The translations under genes were made by a program, and so were the position numbers. From the NCBI GenBank assembly GCA_051453625.1, contig JBOZIK010000001.1, forward strand, positions 199,322,811 through 199,350,451: DNA of 27,641 nucleotides, written 5' to 3'. Under the pieces are notes generated by a model, which saw only the letters and a program-made list of their open reading frames with translations, ran no database searches and had not been told where the DNA came from. The DNA comes from Welwitschia mirabilis. Taxonomy: Eukaryota; Gnetophyta; Gnetopsida; Welwitschiales. Within the stretch, counting starts at the first letter, position 1; the number at the start of each line of letters is the position of its first letter. Of the stretch, positions 21,024 to 27,641 are shown piece after piece.

Positions 21024-21209
21024 ATGGCTTTTGTTGATTCAAATGCATCTTCTGCATAGGCTTCGGCCATGAAAGTTAAGAATCTGTGAGCTTCTAAGGG
21101 TTCCAAGCTCATGCTTGCACATCCACCTTATGTTCAAATGATAAAGGAAGCTATTCTAGCTCTAAAGGGGAGAACGAGCTCAAACCAATAAGCTATTACT
21201 CAGTACATA
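21024..21209 (+). pseudogene. Captured fragment of a linker histone H1 gene
   Basis: From ATG at 21,024 the frame reads MAFVDSNASSA, a Lys/Ala/Ser-rich tail (KVKNL, ASKGSKLML), then HPPYVQMIKEAILALKGRT at 21,120-21,176 and AITQYI at 21,192-21,209. HPPY plus the amphipathic Ile-Lys-Glu-Ala helix and a Tyr-Ala-Ile-like third element is the start of the H1/H5 globular domain, which binds the nucleosome dyad. Three in-frame stops (21,057, 21,087, 21,189) make it a pseudogene, yet the frame has no indel over 186 bases. Similarity ends abruptly at 21,209, about 30 residues into a domain of roughly 70, so this may be a captured first exon. It lies in the same orientation as the element. Confidence 0.82.
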
Positions 21210-21780
21210 AATGCTTGATGTCACCGTATTCCTGCTTACATTTTCATTTAATGCTATGCTCACAATCGTGTCGCACTCGCTCTGCTCTGTCAGCATGCAC
21301 TTCATGCTAATCAGTAACTATCACGTCTTCCTAAAGGTTTCTGGCATCTGGAAGATAAACTGGATGAGTCACTCTATGTGGGCACTTCAGGTAACCATCC
21401 TGATGCACACGTGTCCTGCAAATTGAAGAAGTGAGATGAAGCCTGAGATTGCATTTACACCTATAAAGAATACACTACCAGCACATCTCTCATTTCATTT
21501 TTCTCCTTTTTCCTCTAATATGGATGGTCTGTAAGAGGCCAAGAAAAACAAATGCGTGATCTTCATAGATCCATCTTCGTCATTGATGTCCGCGACACCC
21601 TTAGGATCTAATCTAGTTTTTATAAACATAGATGCTAGGCGATATTAGCGCACCCACTTTTAACCTCCGTTCTCAAAAACTGCTATGAAACAATACCTCA
21701 GATCTATGACTATTTATTCAATCATTTTAGTTTGGAAAGAAAGTTGATCTGTTATCTCCTAAGACCCTGTTAAACTCCTA
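21210..21780. other. CpG-retaining, gene-like segment of unknown origin inside the nested element
   Basis: This stretch is visibly richer in G+C and CpG than its surroundings, for example near 21,266-21,275, 21,320, 21,400, 21,580-21,593 and 21,640. In the frame of the histone fragment there are readable runs such as GFWHLEDKLDESLYVGTSGN near 21,341-21,400. In another frame there is LKNCYETIPQIYDYLFNHFS near 21,677-21,736. I recognise no family on either strand. It may be intron or exon DNA from the same histone locus or from another captured gene. Confidence 0.5.
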
Positions 21781-22538
21781 TTTTCCAAAAGTCTCTTTGT
21801 TTATATGTTCCAGCTTATGCTTGCTAACCCATTGTGCATTGAGTAGAACATTATTTTGTAACTTTTGAAGGGGTAACACATGTAAAAAGGGTTATAAGGG
21901 GTTTGACCCTTAACCTTTGTAATTTTATTTTTTATTCTAAAGGTAATTTATTGAGGGGAAGAGGGTTGAGGAGGTATTTAACCCTCTAAGATTATTAGTG
22001 AGGTAAGAAGAGTAAAACATTAAGAGAAGGGCATAAATATTATATTTTACAAGGTAAAATTTACCAACTCTTACCGCGAAGCGAGGCAGGATACTTGATT
22101 AAGTGAAAGTTAAGTTGGAAGCTCGTCCTAACTAATTTATGTGATATGGAATTTTATGTAAAATGATACTATAATAAGTGGTATGGGACACTTCTTGTAA
22201 TATCGTTTTATGTAAAAATTGCTTGGATTAGTTCCATGCTGGGGGTGTCCCATTTCTAAGGTGTATCCATTCTCATGGTTAGTCCACATGCTTATGGTTA
22301 TCCGACTTTGTCCTAAGTTATTGCAAGTTATCTTGAGTTCTTTTACTTTCTCCTAAGTTGTTCTAAGTTGTTCTGAGTTGTCCCACTTTGTCTTGAGTTA
22401 TCCCAAGTTATTCCACTTTATAGTGGTTAGTCCATACTTGTGTGATAAATTTTATATAAATTGTTATGCTAGAGGCATGTTCTAGTACTTTGAATATGAT
22501 GATAATCTAATTCTTATATTATTCATCAAGGCAGGGTT
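21781..22538 (+). other. 3' non-coding interior of the nested element
   Basis: No coding similarity is seen. It contains a G-rich stretch with GAGGGGAAGAGGGTTGAGGAGG near 21,950-21,976 (one base changed from a pure purine run at GTTG), a CpG cluster TACCGCGAAGCGAGG at 22,073-22,087, and an 11 bp-type repeat block at 22,301-22,420. The last bases, AAGGCAGGGTT at 22,528-22,538, form a purine-rich tract that abuts the right LTR and probably served as the polypurine tract. Confidence 0.55.
22301..22420. repeat. Degenerate short tandem repeat (about 11 bp, core TAAGTTGT/TGAGTTGT)
   Basis: About ten imperfect copies of a word like TCCTAAGTTGT, TCTGAGTTGT or TCCCAAGTTAT run head to tail, mixed with ACTTTGTC spacers. 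The array is specific to this part of the nested element and looks like a slippage-grown microsatellite. Confidence 0.75.
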
Positions 22539-22747
22539 TATTGGATATTTTCCTATTTTAAAGTGGTTTGTTACAACAACTCCCCATTTTCTCTCTCTTT
22601 CCCCTAATTTCTCTCATGAGATTTGTATATAATTTTATTTCTGAAATGAAAACATTTGAGCTACCTTGAACGCTAATCTTGCATGATCCCTAGGAATTTC
22701 TCCTAGTTCTTAGGCCTTCCACACATAATGGTCCTTTAGATCCATCA
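22539..22747 (+). repeat. 3' LTR of the nested element (209 bp)
   Basis: The same length as the left LTR, starting TATTGG (the TG start decayed to TA) and ending GATCCATCA, followed by AAACT. The differences from the left copy are substitutions only, with no indel. Confidence 0.93.
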
Positions 22748-22752
22748 AAACT
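22748..22752. repeat. Right target-site duplication of the nested element (AAACT)
   Basis: An exact copy of the five bases at 20,575-20,579, directly after the CA terminus of the right LTR. Confidence 0.93.
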
Positions 22753-23460
22753 AACCAAAAATTCACTAAAATATAAGAAACTATGAAAAATATGCACACT
22801 TTTAAGAGAAAACCCTATTCTTACTTGCTGTTAAGATGCCTCAAAGATCCAACATATTTTGATAGAGAAATTTGAGAAAATGAAGCCTCAAAAATCTTTT
22901 GAAAAAGACACCTATTAAGTGGATACTTGAAAATAAGATTTAATTGTTCCTTTTTCAAATAAAAAGGGTTAAAACCCTAGGTTCTTAGTGTATTTTAATT
23001 TCTATAATAGTGTAGTTAATATGTCTATGACTTGGGAGATGTCTAAAATACAAAAAGTAGATGTTTATAAACACAAAGACATCTATTTTTACAAAAAAAA
23101 AATTCAATACATTTTTCTATTATCAAGACATCTACAAAACTCAAGACATCTATTTCAAAAACTTAAACTAATGTACCTACCCTTCGAAGATGTCTATAAA
23201 AGTTAATACATCAGATTCTAGAACATTTAAAAAAGTCAAATCATCTTAAAAATAGACATTTGCAAAACTAAAGATGTCTACAATAAAATTTTCAGATTTT
23301 TTTTAAAAAGATCTACAACTAATATAATCATCACTATAACACTTTGAAAAAGTAAATAACAAGCACATAATTCATCTTTTAACTATGATTAACTAATAAT
23401 CTCAACTCATCAGATGATTGTGATGTGAATTTAAGAGTTTAAAAGACTACCTATTTACTT
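22753..23460 (-). promoter_or_regulatory. Leader or promoter-like region upstream of the added ORF, with a telo-box
   Basis: Before the nested insertion this region ran directly into the added ORF's ATG at 20,555 (minus strand). It has no coding similarity. It contains AAACCCTA at 22,972-22,979, a telo-box motif found in promoters of many plant translation and histone genes. Next to it is AGGGTTAAAACCCTAGG, a near-palindrome. At 22,990-23,300 there are at least seven GATGTC or GACATC words. Whether it drives a separate transcript is inference. Confidence 0.45.
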
Positions 23461-23850
23461 ACCTAATTGGATAAGGCCCAATCTCTAGGTTCCTATACAA
23501 CTTCACATATCTTTCTATACCTTGTGATTTTGTGGTCTCACTGTGAGGTAGATCATTAATGTATTGAATTGCAATATCGTTGTTGTATCTTTTGTGATGT
23601 ACTGGATCCTTTTTTTGAAAAACTTCTTTCTGTAACTAGGCCTTTTGTGCTAGAAGTATCTTCTAAATTAGTGATATATATATTTTTCTTTGCCTTTTTT
23701 ATGCTAGAAGTATCTTCTAAATTAGTGATATATGTATTTTTCTTTCTTACAGTAGCCAAAATGTTTTGGTTGAATTTTGTTCATTGAGAACATAGTCATC
23801 TCATTTAAAATAAATAAAAAAATTTATTACAAAGTTGGCTTAAACCTAAA
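23461..23850 (-). pseudogene. GAG-pre-integrase region remnant of the copia element
   Basis: On the minus strand, GLKYNILGLSQLCNK near 23,870-23,825 is the conserved copia block that follows the protease. VRKKNTYITNLEDTSS near 23,752-23,705 matches the start of the GAG-pre-integrase domain. A frame at 23,759-23,556 is open for 67 residues. The block that should introduce the integrase (Trp-His-Arg-Arg-Leu-Gly-His) is absent, and sequence below about 23,540 is no longer recognisable as pol. This is where the rest of pol appears to have been lost. Confidence 0.7.
23649..23756 (-). repeat. In-frame 54 bp tandem duplication in the GAG-pre-integrase region
   Basis: Copies at 23,649-23,702 and 23,703-23,756 share GCTAGAAGTATCTTCTAAAT and the following TTAGTGATATAT. 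The unit is 18 codons, so the peptide repeats KKNTYITNLEDTSS and KKNIYITNLEDTSS with the frame intact. The two copies are very similar, so the event is later than most decay. Confidence 0.9.
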
Positions 23851-23899
23851 ATATTATACTTCAACCCTTTTATAAATAATGCATTTTTTAAACTTTTAA

Positions 23900-24060
23900 T
23901 TGATTTTCTCTTGTAATAGTATCAATACCTTTTATTGATGCTTTCATTTCACACCTCCTTTATCTTGTTTTATCAAAATGATGAAATTGGATTTATCTCC
24001 CATCATGTGTCTTTAGCATTCATATCAATGTATAGGTATGCTTCTTCACTTTTGTAGGTT
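23900..24060 (-). pseudogene. Copia aspartic protease remnant
   Basis: On the minus strand RHMMGDKSNF is read near 24,013-23,984, the conserved stretch just after the active-site Asp-Ser-Gly in copia proteases. The triad itself is destroyed: the preceding codons read Tyr-Glu-Cys with a shift. VWVLKARIAFLAHIKPTK near 24,110-24,055 is the usual leader into the protease. The enzyme would cleave the Gag-Pol polyprotein. It is clearly inactive. Confidence 0.7.
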
Positions 24061-24829
24061 TAATATGTGCTAAAAATGCTATTCTAGCCTTTAGTACCCA
24101 TACTTTTCTTAGTTTGCCCTACATAAAATATTGTATCATTTAACTAGGCCTCTTAGCATTATTAATATAATACCTATTTTTGTATTTCATTGGACATCGA
24201 TACTGATAATAACTCCTATTATATAATAAAAGTAAATGATATTATTTGTGAATGCTAAATGTTCATATCTTAGCATATAATTCTATTTGTCAATCAAGGA
24301 GGTTCAAGTGCTAGTTATCGCTTTATTGCATTCCAAGCTAATCCTGTTGTTTGAACTTCTACATTGCCAAAGCATGATTATTAAAGTTCCCTTTTCTTAG
24401 GTAAATATTTCATTGATTTTCTTAGAATTTGAAATTTCCTATCTTAAATTCTCTATATCACATGTTAGTCTACTAATCTCAACTTTAAAAGTTGAGTTTT
24501 TAGAGGATAATTTATTTCAAGCATTCTTTTCTTGTTCATATGCTACTTCATGAGTGTGAAGTATGTTTTTCATCTTAGTACATAAAATTAAATCATACCT
24601 TTGTTGAAGACACATACTTATGTCATCTTCACTTTTTGAATTATATTCCTCTTCTAAATCATTACTTTCCTCGTGAAAGTGTGCAATAGCCATGTAGGAA
24701 GAATGTGCTTTCTCATCATTAGATGTTTCTGCTTCCATGCCTCTTCATTGTGTCCCATCCTGTAAAGAATAATTTCTTTGTCTTTGGCTCTTTCTTTTGT
24801 TTCTTATCTTGCATTCTGTTGGCACTGGG

Positions 24830-24871
24830 ACATTCTGAAGCAATATGTCCTCTTCCTCCACATAACTGATA
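24830..24871 (-). other. Gag zinc knuckle with the first Cys lost
   Basis: On the minus strand the 14 codons read YQLCGGRGHIASEC. This is C-X2-C-X4-H-X4-C with the first Cys replaced by Tyr (TAT, one G-to-A from TGT). The knuckle would bind the element RNA. The remaining three ligands and the GHIASEC core are intact, which makes the gag identification firm. Confidence 0.88.
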
Positions 24872-25089
24872 CTCTAGATTAAAAACATCAGAAAAAGAAG
24901 TATTACTAAAATACTTACCTTTAAACTTACCTTTTTCTTGAAATTTGAATGGTCTTTTGAATTCATATCTTTTGTTGTACTTACATGAAAGTAGTTTTTT
25001 AACTCTTCTTGTGATGAGTGTAAGTTTCTCATTTACTTTATCATTAGAGTTATTCTCTTCTTATTCTTATTTTATCTTTTCTTTTTGTT

Positions 25090-25542
25090 NNNNNNNNNNN
25101 NNNNNNNNNNNNNNNNNNNNNNNNNNNNNNNNNNNNNNNNNNNNNNNNNNNNNNNNNNNNNNNNNNNNNNNNNNNNNNNNNNNNNNNNNNNNNNNNNNNN
25201 NNNNNNNNNNNNNNNNNNNNNNNNNNNNNNNNNNNNNNNNNNNNNNNNNNNNNNNNNNNNNNNNNNNNNNNNNNNNNNNNNNNNNNNNNNNNNNNNNNNN
25301 NNNNNNNNNNNNNNNNNNNNNNNNNNNNNNNNNNNNNNNNNNNNNNNNNNNNNNNNNNNNNNNNNNNNNNNNNNNNNNNNNNNNNNNNNNNNNNNNNNNN
25401 NNNNNNNNNNNNNNNNNNNNNNNNNNNNNNNNNNNNNNNNNNNNNNNNNNNNNNNNNNNNNNNNNNNNNNNNNNNNNNNNNNNNNNNNNNNNNNNNNNNN
25501 NNNNNNNNNNNNNNNNNNNNNNNNNNNNNNNNNNNNNNNNNN
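25090..25542. other. Assembly gap of 453 N inside gag
   Basis: Both edges of the gap carry the same sequence, TTCTTATTTTATCTTTTCTT and the following TTTGTT, at 25,064-25,089 and again at 25,570-25,595. Translated gag is the same acidic and Lys-rich linker on both sides. The gap may therefore span a low-complexity repeat or be an unclosed overlap, and its real content may be far below 453 bases. Confidence 0.9.
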
Positions 25543-26314
25543 TTTATCCTTAGATTTATCCTCTTCTTGTTCTTATTTTATCTTTTCTTTTTGTTTTATG
25601 ATTTTACTTACCTTAAGATCAATAGGTTTTCTTTTAAAACTCCATCTTATATATGGTTCATTTCATATTCTATGAGAGCACTTTATCTTAATGTGTTGAA
25701 ATCTCTTGACTCTTCCATATCTGTAGTCTTCAGCCTATATTTAGGGGCTAGTCATCTTACAGATTTTTAAATTACTTATACTTATAGAAGGTCTTTTCTA
25801 ATGTTAATTATTTCATTTACAATGTTAGAAACTCTAGTAAAGTACTTGTGACTGCTTACTCCATAGTTCATCTTAAGATTCCTGAATTAATTTTTCCATA
25901 TTAAAAACTTTGATTATTTATAATAGAAGTGCCTTCATATGTTCCAACTAGAACATTCCAAATTGCTTATGTCTTCTTATAACCTACTATTCTATTGAAT
26001 TCTTCTATAATTAAAGCATAATAAAGTGCATTTTTAGCTTTATAATCATACATGAAAGTAGATTTCTCTTCATCTTTCTAATCTTCTCTTTTCTTAATTT
26101 GTGTAATATTGCCTGCAGCATTTGTTATGGTTTCTGTAACATTTTTGTAGTTTTCTTCTATGCTTTGGCATATGTAAAACTTAAAAGACTATAAGTACAC
26201 CCACGTCCTTATCTTTCAATAGGCATAATTTATCCCATTAAAGAGTGGAGGTCTAATGAATAGCACCCCTTTCATTATTCATTTAAATAAGTTACTCCTT
26301 TTCAAGAATACCTT

Positions 26315-26325
26315 CTCTGATACCA
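26315..26325 (-). promoter_or_regulatory. Primer binding site of the copia element (tRNA-Met)
   Basis: On the minus strand TGGTATCAGAG is a perfect 11-base match to the complement of the initiator tRNA-Met 3' end. It lies two bases inside the 5' LTR end and defines the element as running right to left. Confidence 0.92.
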
Positions 26326-26327
26326 CT

Positions 26328-27641
26328 TAAGGATCATTGAACTCAAAGGGAAGGGGTAAACAAGTTTCATTAAATAAAAATTTAAATAATAACAAAATAA
26401 AAAATGCATAATAAAAATACTTTACTAAAATAATATGGTTTTCCAAACTAGGTAAATTCACACATAGAGGATAGCTTCCTCTCACAACTCTATATATTCT
26501 TAACCTATAAGAAAATAGTGGTTTTTTGATATACCACCAATCTTACAATAAATAAGAGTCTCCTCATAAGGTAGTACTCTCTCCCCCACAAGGAAATAAT
26601 GGTTTTCATAGGTGCACTATGAATCTTAAAATAGTGATAGTCTTCTCTTAAGATAGCACTTTCTTCCATGCAAGGAAATTTTACATGTGCATCACAAACT
26701 ATAGCAATGAGGGTCTCCTCGTAAGGCAACACTCTCTTCCCTATAAGTAATTAGTGGCTTTCATAAATGCACCACAAATCTTATTATAGTAAAAGTCTCC
26801 TCACAAGATAATACTTTATCCCTTGAAAGGAAAAAATGGTTTTTTGGCTCACCAATAACTTTACAAAAAGTAAGTGCTCACAGGCACAATCTCAAATTCA
26901 CACCTCTACAAGGGCTATCTTATAATGTGCTTGATAATTAATAATAGACTTAAAACAATGTTCAATAAAAAGATAATTTGACAATGTGAAACGAAAAATA
27001 TAATATAATGATATGCTTGAAGATATAGCTTTAATGAAGATTTAAGATCCTTATTGTTATCATCATCATGAGTGTAAATAATTGATATAACAATGAGGGA
27101 TCTAAGAGAAAATGATGAAATCAATGCAAGATTCTTTATAAATGATTCCTTCTATTCTTTATGAGAAGTTCTTTTCACTCATGTAATCTTCCTTCTATGT
27201 TTTGTATTTGACCAATGAAGTACCAAAAGTTCAAAAAACTATCATTTATTTCATGAAATTATAGTTGAAGAGGATCTTAGCATTTGAGATTAAAAGATAG
27301 AATTTAACTTTGTAATTATCATGTAATGAATAGAAAATGTCTAAGTAGTGAGTGTGTATCTTTTATTTTTATTAATGTAAACTTTGGTCTAAAACGTCTT
27401 TATTTTTGTAGACATCTTCTAGTAGTCAGACATCTTCACCTTATAGACGTCTTTAGTAAACTTATCCAAATTTTAATGAAATTTGCTTTGTAGTATCCTT
27501 GGGTCAAGTCAATATCTCATGTGAAACATAAGTTATTAGTTGAAATTTAAATTAACTCTGTTACCTATTTTAGCCTAGCATAAACATCTTCAACAATGTA
27601 GATGTCTTCATTTATGTCAGGTTTAACTTTCAGCAAAGTCC
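26328..27641 (-). repeat. 5' LTR of the copia element, truncated by the window edge
   Basis: Aligns with 17,306 onward over its whole visible length of about 1.3 kb, including the tandem array and the motif cluster. By comparison with the 3' LTR about 290 bases should lie beyond position 27,641. The inner end at 26,328 is TAAGG, against TGAGG in the other copy, so the CA terminus has decayed. This LTR would have held the promoter for the element's transcript. Confidence 0.87.
26509..26893. repeat. Minisatellite of about 82 bp units inside the 5' LTR (4.8 copies)
   Basis: Units start at 26,509, 26,590, 26,672, 26,745 and 26,827, giving lengths 81, 82, 73 and 82 plus a partial fifth. The third unit has lost about nine bases. 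Unit order and landmarks correspond one-to-one with the array at 17,487-17,880. Confidence 0.9.

Larger units (their letters stand above)
20580..22747 (+). mobile_element. Complete non-autonomous LTR retrotransposon (TRIM/LARD-like) carrying a histone H1 fragment
   Basis: The structure is complete: TSD, 209 bp LTR starting TGTTGG and ending CCATCA, primer site two bases later, 1,750 bp interior, polypurine tract, 209 bp LTR, TSD. It lies on the plus strand, opposite to the copia element it interrupts, and sits 20 bp upstream of the ATG of that element's added ORF. The interior encodes no gag, protease, integrase or RT that I can see, so it must have been mobilised by proteins of another element. 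It carries a histone H1 gene fragment (21,024-21,209) and a CpG-retaining segment. By eye about 25 of 209 LTR positions differ (about 12 percent), so it is not recent, though younger than its surroundings. Confidence 0.93.
24290..26282 (-). pseudogene. Copia gag remnant (UBN2-type, SIRE/Maximus-like)
   Basis: Gag forms the virus-like particle. ATG at 26,282, only about 30 bp from the primer site, begins MNNERGAIH and continues to FNGINYAY. EKSTFMYDYKAKNALYYALI near 26,065-26,008 and EEFNRI are the UBN2 core. LAPKYRLKTTDMEESRDFN near 25,758-25,700 and ALIEYEMNH mark the C-terminal half of that domain. After a gap come KKLLSCKYNKRYEFKRPFKF near 24,998-24,940, the zinc knuckle, an open frame 24,738-24,517 (acidic, SSYMAIAHFHEESNDLEEEY) and a coiled-coil-like tail (STFKVEISRLTCDIENL) to about 24,420. 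The order matches SIRE/Maximus gag. Frameshifts and stops are frequent. Confidence 0.8.
17306..27641 (-). mobile_element. Ty1/copia (SIRE/Maximus-like) LTR retrotransposon on the minus strand, 5' LTR cut by the window edge
   Basis: The two LTRs are direct repeats (17,306-18,906 and 26,328 onward). A tRNA-Met primer site lies two bases inside the 5' LTR and a polypurine tract abuts the 3' LTR. Reading leftwards on the minus strand: gag, zinc knuckle, protease, GAG-pre-integrase, a non-coding leader, an added ORF, then the 3' LTR. I find no integrase core, RT or RNase H, so this copy could not transpose by itself. A 2.2 kb element is nested in it at 20,580-22,747. It sits in the RT of LINE-B. 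The five bases left of it are TCTAG; the matching duplication would lie beyond the window. Confidence 0.85.

Noticed and set aside
21211-21426. Plus-strand open frame of 71 codons inside the nested element, starting just after the H1 match
   Set aside because: No recognisable domain and a frame different from the H1 fragment. Kept only as part of the unknown CpG-retaining segment, not called a gene.
22972-22988. Interstitial telomere repeat
   Set aside because: Only a single AAACCCTA unit with a neighbouring inverted copy, so a telo-box-type motif is the better description.
22988-23206. Plus-strand open frame of 72 codons
   Set aside because: Low-complexity Lys/Tyr/Phe-rich peptide in the non-coding leader with the GATGTC/GACATC cluster; no family match and antisense to the element's direction.
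24945-25675. Two overlapping plus-strand open frames across the 453-N gap, and a 67-codon frame at 25,567
   Set aside because: They are created by Ns or lie antisense to copia gag, whose coding similarity is on the minus strand.
26505-26732. Minus-strand open frame of 75 codons in the 5' LTR
   Set aside because: It lies across 82 bp tandem units whose length is not a multiple of three, so successive units are read in different frames; chance open frame.
26915-27124. Minus-strand open frame of 69 codons in the 5' LTR
   Set aside because: Hydrophobic and low complexity, inside the LTR, and I see no conserved frame in the corresponding part of the 3' LTR.
1-27641. Organellar (plastid or mitochondrial) insertion, tRNA or rRNA genes
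   Set aside because: I found no recognisable tRNA, rRNA or organellar protein sequence; the AT-richness is explained by decayed transposons.

Overview
The window is plant nuclear DNA of the repeat-rich, gene-poor kind. It is AT-rich and CpG-poor and holds no intact host gene, tRNA or rRNA that I can recognise. The plant assignment rests on the element families: L1-type LINEs with a DUF4283-like and zinc-knuckle ORF1, a chromovirus-like Ty3/gypsy pol, a SIRE/Maximus-like Ty1/copia element with an added plant-specific ORF, and primer sites matching plant initiator tRNA-Met. I cannot place the species. Most coding domains were found by reading through stops and frameshifts, so edges are usually good to tens of bases.

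Layout: 1-3.1 kb is AT-rich DNA with a 100-N gap flanked by a near-duplicate of about 100 bp. 3.1-9.27 kb is a long, decayed LINE on the plus strand (LINE-A: ORF1, endonuclease, reverse transcriptase, C-terminal zinc-binding region). 9.3-13.4 kb is a decayed gypsy pol on the plus strand (RT, RNase H, integrase, C-terminal module), its RT split by a 1.4 kb foreign segment. 13.44-17.3 kb is a second LINE of the same family (LINE-B), cut off in its RT by an LTR. 17,306 to beyond 27,641 is a minus-strand copia-type element: 3' LTR 17,306-18,906, polypurine tract, added ORF, a leader with a telo-box, GAG-pre-integrase, protease, gag, primer site at 26,315-26,325 and a 5' LTR that runs off the window. 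I see no integrase core, RT or RNase H in it.

The best-defined object is nested inside the copia element: a complete non-autonomous LTR retrotransposon at 20,580-22,747 on the plus strand. It has two 209 bp LTRs, a perfect 5 bp target duplication (AAACT), a tRNA-Met primer site and a short polypurine tract. Its interior carries a recognisable fragment of a plant linker-histone H1 gene (21,024-21,209) followed by CpG-retaining, gene-like sequence I could not identify. This looks like host-gene capture by a TRIM/LARD-type element.

Nesting gives a partial history: LINE-B is cut by the copia element, which is cut by the H1-bearing element. The lesions are mostly G-to-A or C-to-T: TGG to TAG, CAA to TAA, zinc-ligand Cys or His to Tyr, catalytic Asp to Asn. 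That is the pattern expected from deamination of long-methylated DNA. None of the proteins is expected to be functional.
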